From contig JAPPMU010000036.1 of the NCBI GenBank assembly GCA_028873965.1, positions 1 through 63,568 on the forward strand: a stretch of DNA of 63,568 bases, given 5' to 3'. Below, piece after piece: positions 51,871 to 60,475 of the stretch. The notes beneath the pieces are model-generated. The model made no database searches, was not told where the DNA came from, and was given only the letters and a program-made list of their open reading frames with translations. A program made the translations under genes and the position numbers. Position 1 is the stretch's first letter; each line of letters begins with the position of its first letter. Source of the stretch: Chloroflexota bacterium (GTDB lineage Bacteria; Chloroflexota; Dehalococcoidia; Lucifugimonadales; UBA3495).

Positions 51871-54063
51871 CTACCGGCTCAGGTTGACGCCACATGCCTC
51901 GAGTCGCTCGATGGCCAGTCGTCCCGCGATGTAGCCCTCCAGGGAGATGAACCCGGGGGTCTCCTGGGGATAGTATGCGGTCAACGCGCTACGGTAATTG
52001 GCCACAACCATGCTGCTGGTATCGGTGGGCAGCGGCACGACTTGCGTGACGTAAACGCCTGCTCCATCCGAGCCGAGTTCTTGCGCCAACGCGTCGCTGC
52101 CCACGAAGGACACCGCCAGGAACGTGGGGTCAGGCTCCATCTTCATGCGCAGCTTCTCGATGATCCGCGCCGAGGGCTTGGGGCCGCCGATTATGATGAC
52201 CGCGTCCGGATTGGCTTCCGAGATCCGGAACGCCGCCGAGTTTATGGCCTCAGTGTTGCGCCGGTAGTACCAGGACGCTACGGGTTCCATACCCCGGCTC
52301 GCCAGCGCATTCTTGACGCCGGTGAGCCCGTCGTTGCCGTACGAGTCGTTTTGGTACAGCACCGCCACCCTGGTCTTGCCGGCCGCCGCCAGCAGGTCAA
52401 TCATTTTCTCGGTTTCCTCGTAGTACGAGGCGCGGAAGTTCAGGACCTGGGTGAGCTCATCGCCGCGCAGGAGCTGAGCTCCGGTGAACGGGGCGATGAA
52501 GGGCACTTCGGCGTCCTCGGCGAGCGGCAAGGCCGCCCGAGATGTCGGCGTGCCAACGGCGCCGATGAGCGCGAATACCTGGTCTTTTTCGATCAGGTCC
52601 TGGGTATTGTCAAACGCCGGGTCGGTTTCGTAGCGATCGTCCTTCGTTATGAGATTCAGCGTGCGGCCGTGCACTCCACCGTCGGCATTTGCCTCTTTGA
52701 ATGCTGCGTCGACGCCCATCATCATCCCTTGGCCGAGAGCCTTGGCAGGCCCATCCAAAGCGGCCGACTGTCCGAACTTTACCTCGGTGTCGGTGAAACC
52801 GGGGCTGACCGGATCTTCCGGCGGCAACGGTCCCGGATCCGGCATCGCCTGCGCGGCAGCGGCCAAACGATCGATTTCGTGCAGGAGTTGGTCCAATATC
52901 TTCTCGTTGGTGGCGATACGTGCGTTTTCCTGTGCCACCAACTCGAGCCGGCTCGCCAGGCGATCGAAGTAATTCTGGTCTCCGCTGCCGGCAGCCACAA
53001 ATTGCCGGGCGAGCGGAATCACCTGTCGTCCCAAGTTGGGACCACCGTGGTCTGCCAAGTACTCAATATCTCGGACGATACGGCTGTTGACCCCGTCGTA
53101 ACTCTCCTGGATGCGTGCCACAAATGTGGGGTCCTGCATGAGGCTGGCCACAAGCAGAAGCGTATGACCCAATGTCACGTTCGTCCCGAGGCTGTCCATA
53201 TGGGAGTAGCGGAGAATGTCCTCGTCGGAGAGTGCGGTACCATCGCCGACGTTGGTCATCACGTGATAGAACTGATTGTCCACGCTGGCGGCGGCGGCCG
53301 GAAACAGCGTGTCCCTGTTGGTTTGCGTCAAGGTCTCCCTGCTTCTTGTTTCTGCCACCACCGCGCGGAGCAACGCGGGCCTGTCCCTGAGGATCAGGTT
53401 CGTGTTGGCTTTGAGCCGGTTCACCAGGGTTTCGATTTGCTGGACTCTCGCTGCGTGGCCCTTGCCGGACAGGGCTTCCACTTGTTGATCCAATGCGGTT
53501 ATCATGGCCCGGTATCCGGGGAAGTCCGCCTCGCTGGTTGGCAGCGGCTCAGCGACCAACGCGCTGGCGTGCCGGGAAATAGCCAGCGCGGCGGCGAGAA
53601 CCTCAACTGCTGCTTCGGCATCTACTTCCACCGGCAATCGGATGATGTCCCATTCCGACGGAGCGGAGGTTACGCCGTCTTGCCGGCTCCTGACCCTGAA
53701 CGCGTAACCGCGGGCCGGATCGGCTAGCAGATTGCCGATGGTCTCACTTTCCCTGTCGTCTTCGGACGCTTCGACTGGCTTAGACCGGATCAGACCCGTC
53801 CAATTTTGGCCGGCGTCATAGGCCGCCCATGCCGCGTCCAGGTCCACCCATTGGACGACATAACCCGTTGCGCCGTCCACCGCGTCCCAGGACACGATTG
53901 CCTCTCCCATACCGGGCCCCTGGACCGCTCGCACGTTGGCAGGAGCAGCCAAATCCGTCTGTGCGTCCACAACGTTGCCCAGCGCAAACCACCCGCCAGC
54001 GACGGCCAGGGCGGCTGCGGCAACAAACCCGAAGACCGGGATCAGAATACGTCGTGTTTTCAT
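51871..54063 (-). CDS. ABC solute-binding protein with FN3 and helical sensor domains, truncated by an amber stop
   Basis: A 730-aa secreted or anchored protein. A signal/anchor helix (RRILIPVFGFVAAAALAVAG) is followed by a fibronectin-III domain (NVRAVQGPGMGEAIVSWDAV; ARGYAFRVRSRQDG). About 180 helical residues (120-300) resemble sensor four-helix domains. From about 315 it is a Leu/Ile/Val-binding-type domain (FGQSAALDGPAKALGQGMMM; FALIGAVGTPTSRAALPLAE; VAVLYQNDSYGNDGLTGVKN). The TAG at 51871 cuts off 52 more codons. No permease or ATPase is adjacent. Confidence 0.75.
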   Translation of the reverse strand: MKTRRILIPVFGFVAAAALAVAGGWFALGNVVDAQTDLAAPANVRAVQGPGMGEAIVSWDAVDGATGYVVQWVDLDAAWAAYDAGQNWTGLIRSKPVEASEDDRESETIGNLLADPARGYAFRVRSRQDGVTSAPSEWDIIRLPVEVDAEAAVEVLAAALAISRHASALVAEPLPTSEADFPGYRAMITALDQQVEALSGKGHAARVQQIETLVNRLKANTNLILRDRPALLRAVVAETRSRETLTQTNRDTLFPAAAASVDNQFYHVMTNVGDGTALSDEDILRYSHMDSLGTNVTLGHTLLLVASLMQDPTFVARIQESYDGVNSRIVRDIEYLADHGGPNLGRQVIPLARQFVAAGSGDQNYFDRLASRLELVAQENARIATNEKILDQLLHEIDRLAAAAQAMPDPGPLPPEDPVSPGFTDTEVKFGQSAALDGPAKALGQGMMMGVDAAFKEANADGGVHGRTLNLITKDDRYETDPAFDNTQDLIEKDQVFALIGAVGTPTSRAALPLAEDAEVPFIAPFTGAQLLRGDELTQVLNFRASYYEETEKMIDLLAAAGKTRVAVLYQNDSYGNDGLTGVKNALASRGMEPVASWYYRRNTEAINSAAFRISEANPDAVIIIGGPKPSARIIEKLRMKMEPDPTFLAVSFVGSDALAQELGSDGAGVYVTQVVPLPTDTSSMVVANYRSALTAYYPQETPGFISLEGYIAGRLAIERLEACGVNLSR

Positions 54064-54479
54064 GTCAGTTTCTCTCCGTCAGCGGTTGTATGGTAGGCGT
54101 ATATCACCGTGCTTGATCGATCGCCTGGCGCGGATTTTTCGATGGCGCGGCGGGCGCGCGACCCGCGCCGCGCAAGATGGGTGGGGATAGTTATGAATGT
54201 CCACCCGGCATGGAAACCCTAAACGTGGACCTAGCCGTTTCTAGGCCCGTCGGTCGTCCACACCTCTCACCAGTTGTAGGCACACCCGGGGGATCTGTGT
54301 ACCCTGTTTGCGCGACTATTGGTCTCCACAATGCCCCTTCCCAAACCCAACGCACCATCGCCACCGCACATGTGCGTACTATATTCGACCGTACCCTCAC
54401 TAACGGACACAGCCGGTCATTCTTCAATTCGGCGCGCGCAGTATATGGGCTAGCACCGTATAACGCAAATGCGCGCAAC
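54064..54479. other. Intergenic region, nothing recognised
   Basis: No gene or named repeat was seen in these 416 bases. It contains the upstream region of the minus-strand solute-binding gene and the downstream side of the asparaginase gene (minus strand). No clear terminator was found. Confidence 0.4.
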
Positions 54480-55496
54480 TCAAAAGTGGTAGAACATCTC
54501 CTGAAGTTCGTTGCGATTTGCCGTGGTCGTTAGACCCAGCATCAGCAGGATGCGGGCCTTCTGCGGCATGAGGTTGTCGGACACGATGAAACCCTGTTCG
54601 TCCTTGCGCGGCGTCATCACCACGCGGCCGGCGATGGAACGGCTGGCCAGCACCACGGGCATACCGCCGGCTACGGCAGACTCGGCGGCGGAGATGACCG
54701 CCGGCGGGAAGGTTCCCGCGCCGAATCCAGCTAAGACCAAACCGGCGCGTGCCCCCGTTTGATCTGCGTGGGCGCGCACCGCGTCGATGAGCATCCCGTC
54801 AGCGCCGGCGTAGGCGTGCACGATGTCCACCCGGGGCAGGTCGCTCATGCCGTCCACGCGGAAAGGGGTCTCGACGGTGTGCTTGCGGATGGGGCTACGG
54901 TAGAAGACCACCTGATGATCGGAGTCGGCGTAGCCCAGGAAGCCGAGTTCGTTGGCCTTGAAGGTTTCCACCCGCAGGGTGTTGGCCTTGTACACCTCGC
55001 GGGCGCAGTGGATCTCGTTGTTGAGCACAGTGACCACGCCCATGCCGGCGGCCTCCGGCGTGGCGGCGATGCGCACGGCGTCCAGCAGGTTGAGGTCGGC
55101 GTCGGTGCTGATGGCCGTGGGCGGACGCATGGCGCCGGTGATGACCACGGGCCGCTGGGTCTTGACGGTCAAGTGGAGGAAGTAGGCGGTCTCCTCCAGG
55201 GTGGCGGTGCCGTGGGTGATGACGATGCCGGCGGTGTCGGGCTCGTCGCGGTCAATGGCGTGGATGCGCTCGGCCAGGGCAATCCAGTTGGCGGGGCCGA
55301 TGGCGGTGCTGCCGACGCTGACCATGTCCTCGGCGATGACGTTGAAGTTGTCGCCGATCTCGGGCACCCGGGCCAGGTTCTGCTCGATGGTCAGGTGGTC
55401 GCCGATTTCGGGGTACAAAGTGTAGTCCATGCGGTCGGGGCCTACGCCGGCGATACTGCCGCCGGTGGCGATGATGTGGACGGTGGGATTGGGCAT
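54480..55496 (-). CDS. L-asparaginase-family protein
   Basis: A 338-aa type I/II-like asparaginase. T11 in IIATGGSIAGVG and T97 in ITHGTATLEETAYFL correspond to the two catalytic threonines, and K170 is in CAREVYKANTLRVETF. The Asp normally after the second Thr (T-D-T) is A98, and that residue is a substrate contact in E. coli asparaginase II (D90). The C-terminal GMPVVLASRSIAGRVV fits. There is no signal peptide, so it is cytoplasmic. Confidence 0.88.
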   Translation of the reverse strand: MPNPTVHIIATGGSIAGVGPDRMDYTLYPEIGDHLTIEQNLARVPEIGDNFNVIAEDMVSVGSTAIGPANWIALAERIHAIDRDEPDTAGIVITHGTATLEETAYFLHLTVKTQRPVVITGAMRPPTAISTDADLNLLDAVRIAATPEAAGMGVVTVLNNEIHCAREVYKANTLRVETFKANELGFLGYADSDHQVVFYRSPIRKHTVETPFRVDGMSDLPRVDIVHAYAGADGMLIDAVRAHADQTGARAGLVLAGFGAGTFPPAVISAAESAVAGGMPVVLASRSIAGRVVMTPRKDEQGFIVSDNLMPQKARILLMLGLTTTANRNELQEMFYHF

Positions 55497-55505
55497 GGTA
55501 CACTC

Positions 55506-56210
55506 CTAATGCTGACGCGCGTCCGGCACGGCCAGGATGTCAGCCGGCTGTTCCGGCTCGGAGTCCGCGCTGGCCTGTAGCAACTTCCTGGCGGCGGCAA
55601 TCAGCTCTCTGGCCCGTTCATCGTCAAAGTCAGGAACGTCGAATCCGTGGACGATGGCGTTGCGATAAGCCAGCATATCGGACAGATAAGCGTCGTCGTT
55701 TCTTGAAATTGCGCCATGATAGACCGCTTGGCCCAGGATGTAGCCGGAATGAGTGGCGCGCCTGATTTCCACACCTTCCGCGGCCGCCAACGCTCTAACG
55801 GCTGCTTCGCAGGCTGACCAGGCCAGCAGAAAGGCGGCCTCGGCGAATCCCATGGCTAAAACTTTTTCCGCCTGGTTGATGCGTCGGTCTATGTGGCTCT
55901 CTGTGAAAGGCTGCGCGCTTTCCGGCGCGTCCAGACGCTCCGGTTCACCAACCAGCAGCAGGTCGAAACTCCAACCGGGCCTGGCGCTGATGGCTTCCGC
56001 CAGTTCCGTCATTTGAGGAGTGACGGCAAGCGACGTTCTGGTTTTTACCTCAATCACTCTGGTTTCGCCGTCTTTGCGAACCACCAGATCGGCAATGAAT
56101 CCGGGCATAAAGTCCAAGGGGATTTCCTGGAACACTTCATAGCCCCGGCTGCGGTACTCAGCCGCCTTCTTGGCGACGAATTGCCTTTCGCTGATAGCTA
56201 TGTCTTCCAT
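55506..56210 (-). CDS. PD-(D/E)XK nuclease-HEPN fusion
   Basis: A 234-aa protein. Residues 1-90 hold a restriction-fold: D41 in FIADLVVRKDG and E54-x-K56 in RVIEVKTRTS, with Q66 in the following helix. Residues 110-220 are helical: AFLLAWSACEAAVRALAAAE, then LSDMLAYRNAIVHGFDV, with the HEPN R-x4-H motif. HEPN domains often cut RNA. Its ATG overlaps the stop of the RusA-like gene by one base (TGATG), indicating coupled translation. The role is unknown; defence or stress is a reasonable guess. Confidence 0.72.
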   Translation of the reverse strand: MEDIAISERQFVAKKAAEYRSRGYEVFQEIPLDFMPGFIADLVVRKDGETRVIEVKTRTSLAVTPQMTELAEAISARPGWSFDLLLVGEPERLDAPESAQPFTESHIDRRINQAEKVLAMGFAEAAFLLAWSACEAAVRALAAAEGVEIRRATHSGYILGQAVYHGAISRNDDAYLSDMLAYRNAIVHGFDVPDFDDERARELIAAARKLLQASADSEPEQPADILAVPDARQH

Positions 56211-56611
56211 CAGAAATTGACCTCCCGTAGCGGCGCGTCGTCGATAAGCACGTGCACGAACTCAGCGTTGCGATTCAGGGATTGGCGCAGGATGGGCGAA
56301 GCATTGGATATTTGGGGATCGTCTTTAAGATTGCGTTTGCGGCAAGTCAGGTCGGTTACGGCGGCATCGTCGGAATAGACTAGCCCCTTCAACGCGTCCA
56401 GGATCGGTTTGGGCATATTGTCAACGTCCAGCTCGGCGCGGTCAAAGAGGTGGGTAATCGACACCGCCAGCGCGCCGTCAACGGCAGGCTGCCCACGCCA
56501 GAGCCCGGCGGCGGCGTTACGCACTTCCTGTGTCCATTGCCTGACCAACTCCCTACGGCGGGCCTGCTGCGACACGGGAGAACGGTAAATTACGAACTCG
56601 AAGGGCAACAT
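56210..56611 (-). CDS. RusA-like Holliday-junction resolvase
   Basis: A 133-aa RusA-family protein. LDVDNMPKPILDALKGLVYS and DDAAVTDL contain the acidic residues D62, D64, D72 and D81-D82 and the lysine K68 of the catalytic site. RusA proteins resolve Holliday junctions and are usually phage-derived, but no phage genes are near. It is the middle gene of a three-gene set: a 42-aa ORF ends 2 nt before it and the nuclease-HEPN gene overlaps its stop. Confidence 0.78.
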   Translation of the reverse strand: MLPFEFVIYRSPVSQQARRRELVRQWTQEVRNAAAGLWRGQPAVDGALAVSITHLFDRAELDVDNMPKPILDALKGLVYSDDAAVTDLTCRKRNLKDDPQISNASPILRQSLNRNAEFVHVLIDDAPLREVNF

Positions 56612-56613
56612 CG

Positions 56614-56742
56614 CTATCGTAGCAGCAACAGCGCGGTGGCCAAACTCAGAGCCAGGGTCATGCTACTGTGCGCCCCTTCCGGCAACTTGCGGAGTTCATT
56701 TACCAAACCGGCCAGATATTCTTTGTCTCGAACAGCAACCAT
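56614..56742 (-). CDS. Possible 42-aa protein leading the RusA/HEPN cassette
   Basis: The frame reads MVAVRDKEYLAGLVNELRKL, then PEGAHSSMTLALSLATALLL and LR. Its TAG lies 2 nt before the RusA ATG (TAGCGATG). A TATAAT is at 56779-56784 on the minus strand, about 37 nt upstream of its ATG, with no good -35. The N-terminal half is a charged helix and the C-terminal half hydrophobic. It could be a small regulator or simply a leader; the evidence is only position and codon order. Confidence 0.4.
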   Translation of the reverse strand: MVAVRDKEYLAGLVNELRKLPEGAHSSMTLALSLATALLLLR

Positions 56743-56902
56743 GATCCAAGCGCCTCGCACGTCCGAAGAATACCGGGAATTATAGCAATTTGTTTGGCGA
56801 GGCTATTAGCCACTCTGATCTCGTGCAACGCCAGAAGCTCCGGCCGGCTGTGGGGTATAATCGGCGGGACTTATCCACTCCACGACCATCAGGAGACACT
56901 CA

Positions 56903-57439
56903 ATGCCCCCCCAGCAATACCAGAACCCGCCCGGTCTCGTCATCGAGGGCACCAAGCGCTACCACGCCGTCATCAAGACCGACAAGGGCGACATGACCGT
57001 CATGCTGCTGTCCGAAGTGGCTCCCCTTACCGTCAACAACTTCGTCTTCCTGGCTCGGGAGGGGTTCTACGAAGACAACCAGTTCCACCGGGTCATCAAC
57101 GGGTTCATGATCCAGGGCGGATGCCCCCGCGGCGACGGCACCGGCGGGCCCGGCTACCGCTTCCGCGACGAGGAGGTGACCCGCTCCTACACCCGGGGCA
57201 CTCTGGCCATGGCCAACGCCGGCCCCAACACCAACGGCAGCCAGTGGTTCATAGTCCACGGCGCGGACGTCGGCCTGCCGCCCAACTATACCATCTTCGG
57301 GACGCTGACCGAGGGCGACGACGTGCTGGATGCGCTGGCGACCTCGCCGGTCCGCCAGAGCCGCAGCGGCGAAAACTCCCAGCCCACGGAACGCCTGGCC
57401 ATCCACAACATCGAGATTACGGAGACCGACCTGGGCTAG
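56903..57439 (+). CDS. Cyclophilin-type peptidyl-prolyl isomerase
   Basis: A 178-aa single-domain cyclophilin catalysing proline isomerisation. The catalytic Arg is in FHRVINGFMIQGGCPRGDGT, and GTLAMANAGPNTNGSQWFIV and FGTLTEGDDVLDAL follow. No signal peptide, so it is cytoplasmic. The ATG at 56903 has an AGGAGA site. It is divergent from the RusA cassette. Confidence 0.92.
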   Translation: MPPQQYQNPPGLVIEGTKRYHAVIKTDKGDMTVMLLSEVAPLTVNNFVFLAREGFYEDNQFHRVINGFMIQGGCPRGDGTGGPGYRFRDEEVTRSYTRGTLAMANAGPNTNGSQWFIVHGADVGLPPNYTIFGTLTEGDDVLDALATSPVRQSRSGENSQPTERLAIHNIEITETDLG

Positions 57440-57463
57440 GGAAGTATCCCCTACGGGCGAATT

Positions 57464-57574
57464 GTCAGAAGCAGGATGCCCAGGATTTAATGGATTACCG
57501 GGATTGGAACCGTTCCGTGATAGAGATCTCTCAATCCTGTCCAATCACAAAATCCCGTAAATCCTGCTTCTGAC
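57464..57574. repeat. Short inverted-repeat element (gtcaga/tctgac family), copy 3
   Basis: Ends gtcagaagcaggat and atcctgcttctgac form perfect 14-bp inverted repeats. It matches copy 2 in length to within one base (111 against 110). It lies between the cyclophilin and MFS genes. Confidence 0.8.
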
Positions 57575-57593
57575 AATATAACCGGCGGGCGAT

Positions 57594-58940
57594 TTACGAG
57601 TCGCCGGCGGCGGGCGCCGGGGCGGGCACGGGAACGGCGGCCGCGGGGGCCGTCGGGATCTGGGGACGCTTGGCGAAGAGGAAGCAGATGCCGCCCAGGA
57701 AGTTGAACCCCGACAGCACCAGGAACGCCACGGTGTAGGACTCCTGCCAGTCGTACATATATCCCGCGAAGGGGCTGGCCGCCAGCAGGAGGATGTTCAT
57801 CGGGATGGTGCTGATGCCCAGGATCTTGCCGAAATTGCCCCGGCCGAAGTACTCGCCCCGGATGGAGGTGGTCAGCGGGTTCCGGCCACCGAATCCAAAG
57901 CCGAAGGTCACGGCGAAGGCGTAGAACATCCACAGGTGGGTGCTGAAGGTCAACAGGACCACCGCGCCGGCCTGGATAGTGGTGAAAATGAAGATGCTGA
58001 CGCGCTTGGGGAACCGGTCGCCGACGTAGCCGCCGATGAGCTGCGCCCACATGGCCACAAAAGTGTAGGTGGTCACCACCCACGCGGTGTGCCCGCCGAA
58101 TCCGGCGTCGTGCAAAAACAGGCCTAGGTGGGTCATGATGGCCAGGATGATCATGCTGGTCAGGCCATGACCCACGGCGATGAGCCAGAATGCCGAGGTG
58201 CGCACGGCCTGCTGGGCAGTCAAGCCCTGGGGCGCGGAAGAGCCACGCTGGGTTCGCGACGCGGACGCGGCTTCCCCATCCACCTGCAGGCCCATGTCCT
58301 CCGGCTGGTTGCGGATGAAATACGTCAGCGGGAAGGCGGAGACGAATACCACGATGGCGATAATCAGGGCCGTGCCCTGCCACCCGATGGCGCTGCCGAT
58401 GCCGACTCCGATGAGGGGCACGACGATCAAAGCGCCGCCCCGGCTGATCCAGTTGGCCCAGCCCATCGCCGATGCCATCCGCCGGGAGAACCAGTTGTTG
58501 ATGGTCGTCATCATGGGCACCCAGCTGCCCATGCCCTGCCCCAGGGCCATGATCATGAAGGCGAAGTAGAAGGTGTAGAGAGGCGAAACCGGCCAGAATT
58601 CGGCCCCGATTTGGGAGAAGGCCAGGAACCCGAAGCCCAGGATGATGAAACCGATCAACACCATCTTGCGGCCACCCAGCTTGTCGGTAAGGTAGCCTTC
58701 AATGGGGCCCATCAGGCCCCCCTCAATCCGGGTGAGGGTCAGGGCCATGGACAGAGCGCCCCGTTTCCAGCCGAACTGGGTTTCCAACGCCACCGCCCAC
58801 AGCGTCATGGCGTGGAACATGGGCACCGTGGCGATGGTCATCACGAAGCCGGTGATGCCGACGATGTACCAGCCGTAGTAAATGTTGGACGGCAGAATAC
58901 CGAACCGGCGCCCGGCGGACGGTGCAGAGTTGCTGGACAT
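57594..58940 (-). CDS. MFS transporter (monocarboxylate/OFA-like)
   Basis: A 448-aa carrier with about 12 helices. The start chosen, MSSNSAPSAGRRFGILPSNI, leads into a first helix YYGWYIVGITGFVMTIATVP typical of OFA/monocarboxylate porters; GYLTDKLGGRKMVLIGFIIL is the loop signature. A longer frame extends into the MITE sequence at 59092 and was rejected. The Pro/Ala-rich C-terminus is low complexity. Substrate is unknown, an organic acid at best guess. Confidence 0.83.
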   Translation of the reverse strand: MSSNSAPSAGRRFGILPSNIYYGWYIVGITGFVMTIATVPMFHAMTLWAVALETQFGWKRGALSMALTLTRIEGGLMGPIEGYLTDKLGGRKMVLIGFIILGFGFLAFSQIGAEFWPVSPLYTFYFAFMIMALGQGMGSWVPMMTTINNWFSRRMASAMGWANWISRGGALIVVPLIGVGIGSAIGWQGTALIIAIVVFVSAFPLTYFIRNQPEDMGLQVDGEAASASRTQRGSSAPQGLTAQQAVRTSAFWLIAVGHGLTSMIILAIMTHLGLFLHDAGFGGHTAWVVTTYTFVAMWAQLIGGYVGDRFPKRVSIFIFTTIQAGAVVLLTFSTHLWMFYAFAVTFGFGFGGRNPLTTSIRGEYFGRGNFGKILGISTIPMNILLLAASPFAGYMYDWQESYTVAFLVLSGFNFLGGICFLFAKRPQIPTAPAAAVPVPAPAPAAGDS

Positions 58941-59091
58941 GGCGATTAAGGAAAACGACGCAACGCGACGATTGGCGTTGCGCATCCGGGCGCATTTTAC
59001 GCCTTTGGTGAATATATGCACAAGGCATAAAGGATGATGACGAATATCACAGGACTCTATTCTGGCAGCGCATACGGACGGCGGGATTGCC

Positions 59092-59212
59092 CTGGTGCGT
59101 ACCCAGCCTGTCATCGCGAGGAGCGTAGCGACGTGGCGATCTCGTTGTCGCAGCGACGCCCGGCTACCCCAACGAGCTTGCACCCCCGCATCAAGTGCGG
59201 GGTCGCAATGAC
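59092..59212. repeat. MITE-C copy fused to MITE-A
   Basis: Starts ctggtgcgtacccagcctgt; inner arms gtcatcgcgagg and gtcgcaatgac. The right terminus is missing, replaced by MITE-A from 59213, the same fusion as in the other two places. Confidence 0.75.
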
Positions 59213-59377
59213 ACAGGAGTTACGCAGTTGGGCAGATTATGCGCCGTCGTTCCCGCAAAAGCGGGAACCCAATAACCGACATCGTTAACTTTGGTCGAAA
59301 TTGATTTACCACCAAGTCCCTGGATTCCGGCTTTCGCCGGAATGACGGGTTGGTGAATTCAAGTGCGTAACTCGTAT
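59213..59377 (-). repeat. MITE-A copy 3 (165 bp)
   Basis: It begins acaggagttacgca and ends tgcgtaactcgtat on the plus strand, with the two hairpin modules inside. The length is exactly that of copies 1 and 2. Some of its bases (aaccgacatcgttaactttg) match copy 2. Confidence 0.82.
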
Positions 59378-59483
59378 GACAATCGGGAAAGCCGAAAGAC
59401 CCTTCCGCAGGGTGCTCCCAATGACAAACCCATGGCAAGTGAGTAAAGTAACGCATCGATATTGACCATCCCGGAGGTGCATC

Positions 59484-60311
59484 GTGAGCAGCGCGCGAAT
59501 CAACGGAATTGACCTGCACTACCAGAGCTACGGCGAGGGCGAGGCCATCGTGTTCGCCCACGGCGCCGGCGGCAACCTGCTGAGCTGGTGGCAGCAGATA
59601 CCATTCTTCTCCCAGCAGTACCGGTGCGTGACCTTCGACCACCGCGGGTTCGGCCACTCGTACGACGAGCCCGACGGCCCGGGGATGAACTCCTTCGTGG
59701 ACGACCTGCGCGGCCTGCTGGACCACCTGGGCATCGAGTCGGCGCACCTGGTGGCGCAGTCCATGGGCGGCCGGACGATGCTGGGATTTGCCGTGGCCTA
59801 TCCGCACCGGGTCAAGAGCCTGGTGATGGCCGACACGGTGGGCGGGATGAACGTGCCGGAGGTGGTCGAGCAGCAGCGCATCTGGGCGGCCCAGCAGGCC
59901 AACAACCCGGCGGCCAGCGGCGACATCGGTTACCGGGCGGTATCGCCCCTGTTCGTGCAGCGACAGCCCAACCTGGCCAACCTGTACCTCCAGGTGTCGC
60001 GCACCAACCCGCCGCGTCACACGCCGCCGGGCGGCACGGCGGCCGGTCCCAGCGCGGAACAACTGGCGAACCTCAAGGTTCCCACCCTGTTCTTCGTGGG
60101 CGAGGACGACCAGATCTCGCCGCCGCAGGTCATCGAGGCCGGCGTGCGGGCCATCCCCGGCGCACGTCTGTTGCGGGTACCCGAGGCCGGCCACTCGGTC
60201 TATTTCGAGAAGCCTGACATCTTCAACTTTGAGGTGCTGCGGTTCATCGAGAGCGCGGTTGGCGCCGGTGCGCGGGAGCCGGTGGCGGCGGCCGCTGGGG
60301 CGAGCGACTAG
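59484..60311 (+). CDS. Alpha/beta hydrolase
   Basis: A 275-aa hydrolase. The oxyanion region is VFAHGAGGNLLSWW, the nucleophile elbow is VAQSMGGRTM, the Asp is in FFVGEDDQISPPQV and the His in EAGHSVYFEKPD. A GTG start follows GGAGG. Reaction unknown; ester, lactone or dienelactone cleavage are possible. It precedes a DUF2283 gene and an enoyl-CoA hydratase on the same strand, but a repeat separates them. Confidence 0.9.
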   Translation: MSSARINGIDLHYQSYGEGEAIVFAHGAGGNLLSWWQQIPFFSQQYRCVTFDHRGFGHSYDEPDGPGMNSFVDDLRGLLDHLGIESAHLVAQSMGGRTMLGFAVAYPHRVKSLVMADTVGGMNVPEVVEQQRIWAAQQANNPAASGDIGYRAVSPLFVQRQPNLANLYLQVSRTNPPRHTPPGGTAAGPSAEQLANLKVPTLFFVGEDDQISPPQVIEAGVRAIPGARLLRVPEAGHSVYFEKPDIFNFEVLRFIESAVGAGAREPVAAAAGASD

Positions 60312-60337
60312 GTCGCGTTGATATTTCGAAAATCACA

Positions 60338-60437
60338 CCGTCGTTCCGGCGAAAGCAGGAACCCAGGAAAACGGTTGCAACAGGCACGTTGGCATTGTTA
60401 TGTACTCTCTGGATTCCGGCTTTCGCCGGAATGACGG
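60338..60437. repeat. Hairpin-pair repeat
   Basis: Two hairpin modules face inward (ccgtcgttccggcgaaagca and tggattccggctttcgccgg). The outer ends were not matched to the other element types, so this could be a core without ends or a sixth type. Confidence 0.6.
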
Positions 60438-60475
60438 TAAACGCTAACAGGCTCTAACACCTGTCAAGGATTCTC

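Noticed and set aside
51871..51873. Genetic-code change with TAG read as an amino acid
   Set aside because: TAG terminates other sound genes here (for example aroA, lipA and the Dam-like methylase), so a local nonsense mutation is the simpler reading.
51700..53727. A long plus-strand frame opposite the solute-binding gene
   Set aside because: The minus-strand gene has clear FN3 and binding-protein motifs; the plus frame has none.
54064..54479. Possible RNA gene or riboswitch upstream of the solute-binding gene
   Set aside because: No recognisable secondary structure or known motif could be supported by eye.
56210..56611. Prophage remnant inferred from the RusA-like gene
   Set aside because: No integrase, terminase, portal or replication genes are nearby, and the gene is packed with the HEPN fusion instead.
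58941..59183. N-terminal extension of the MFS gene at 57594
   Set aside because: It contains repeat-derived sequence and no helix; MSSNSAPS is the better start.
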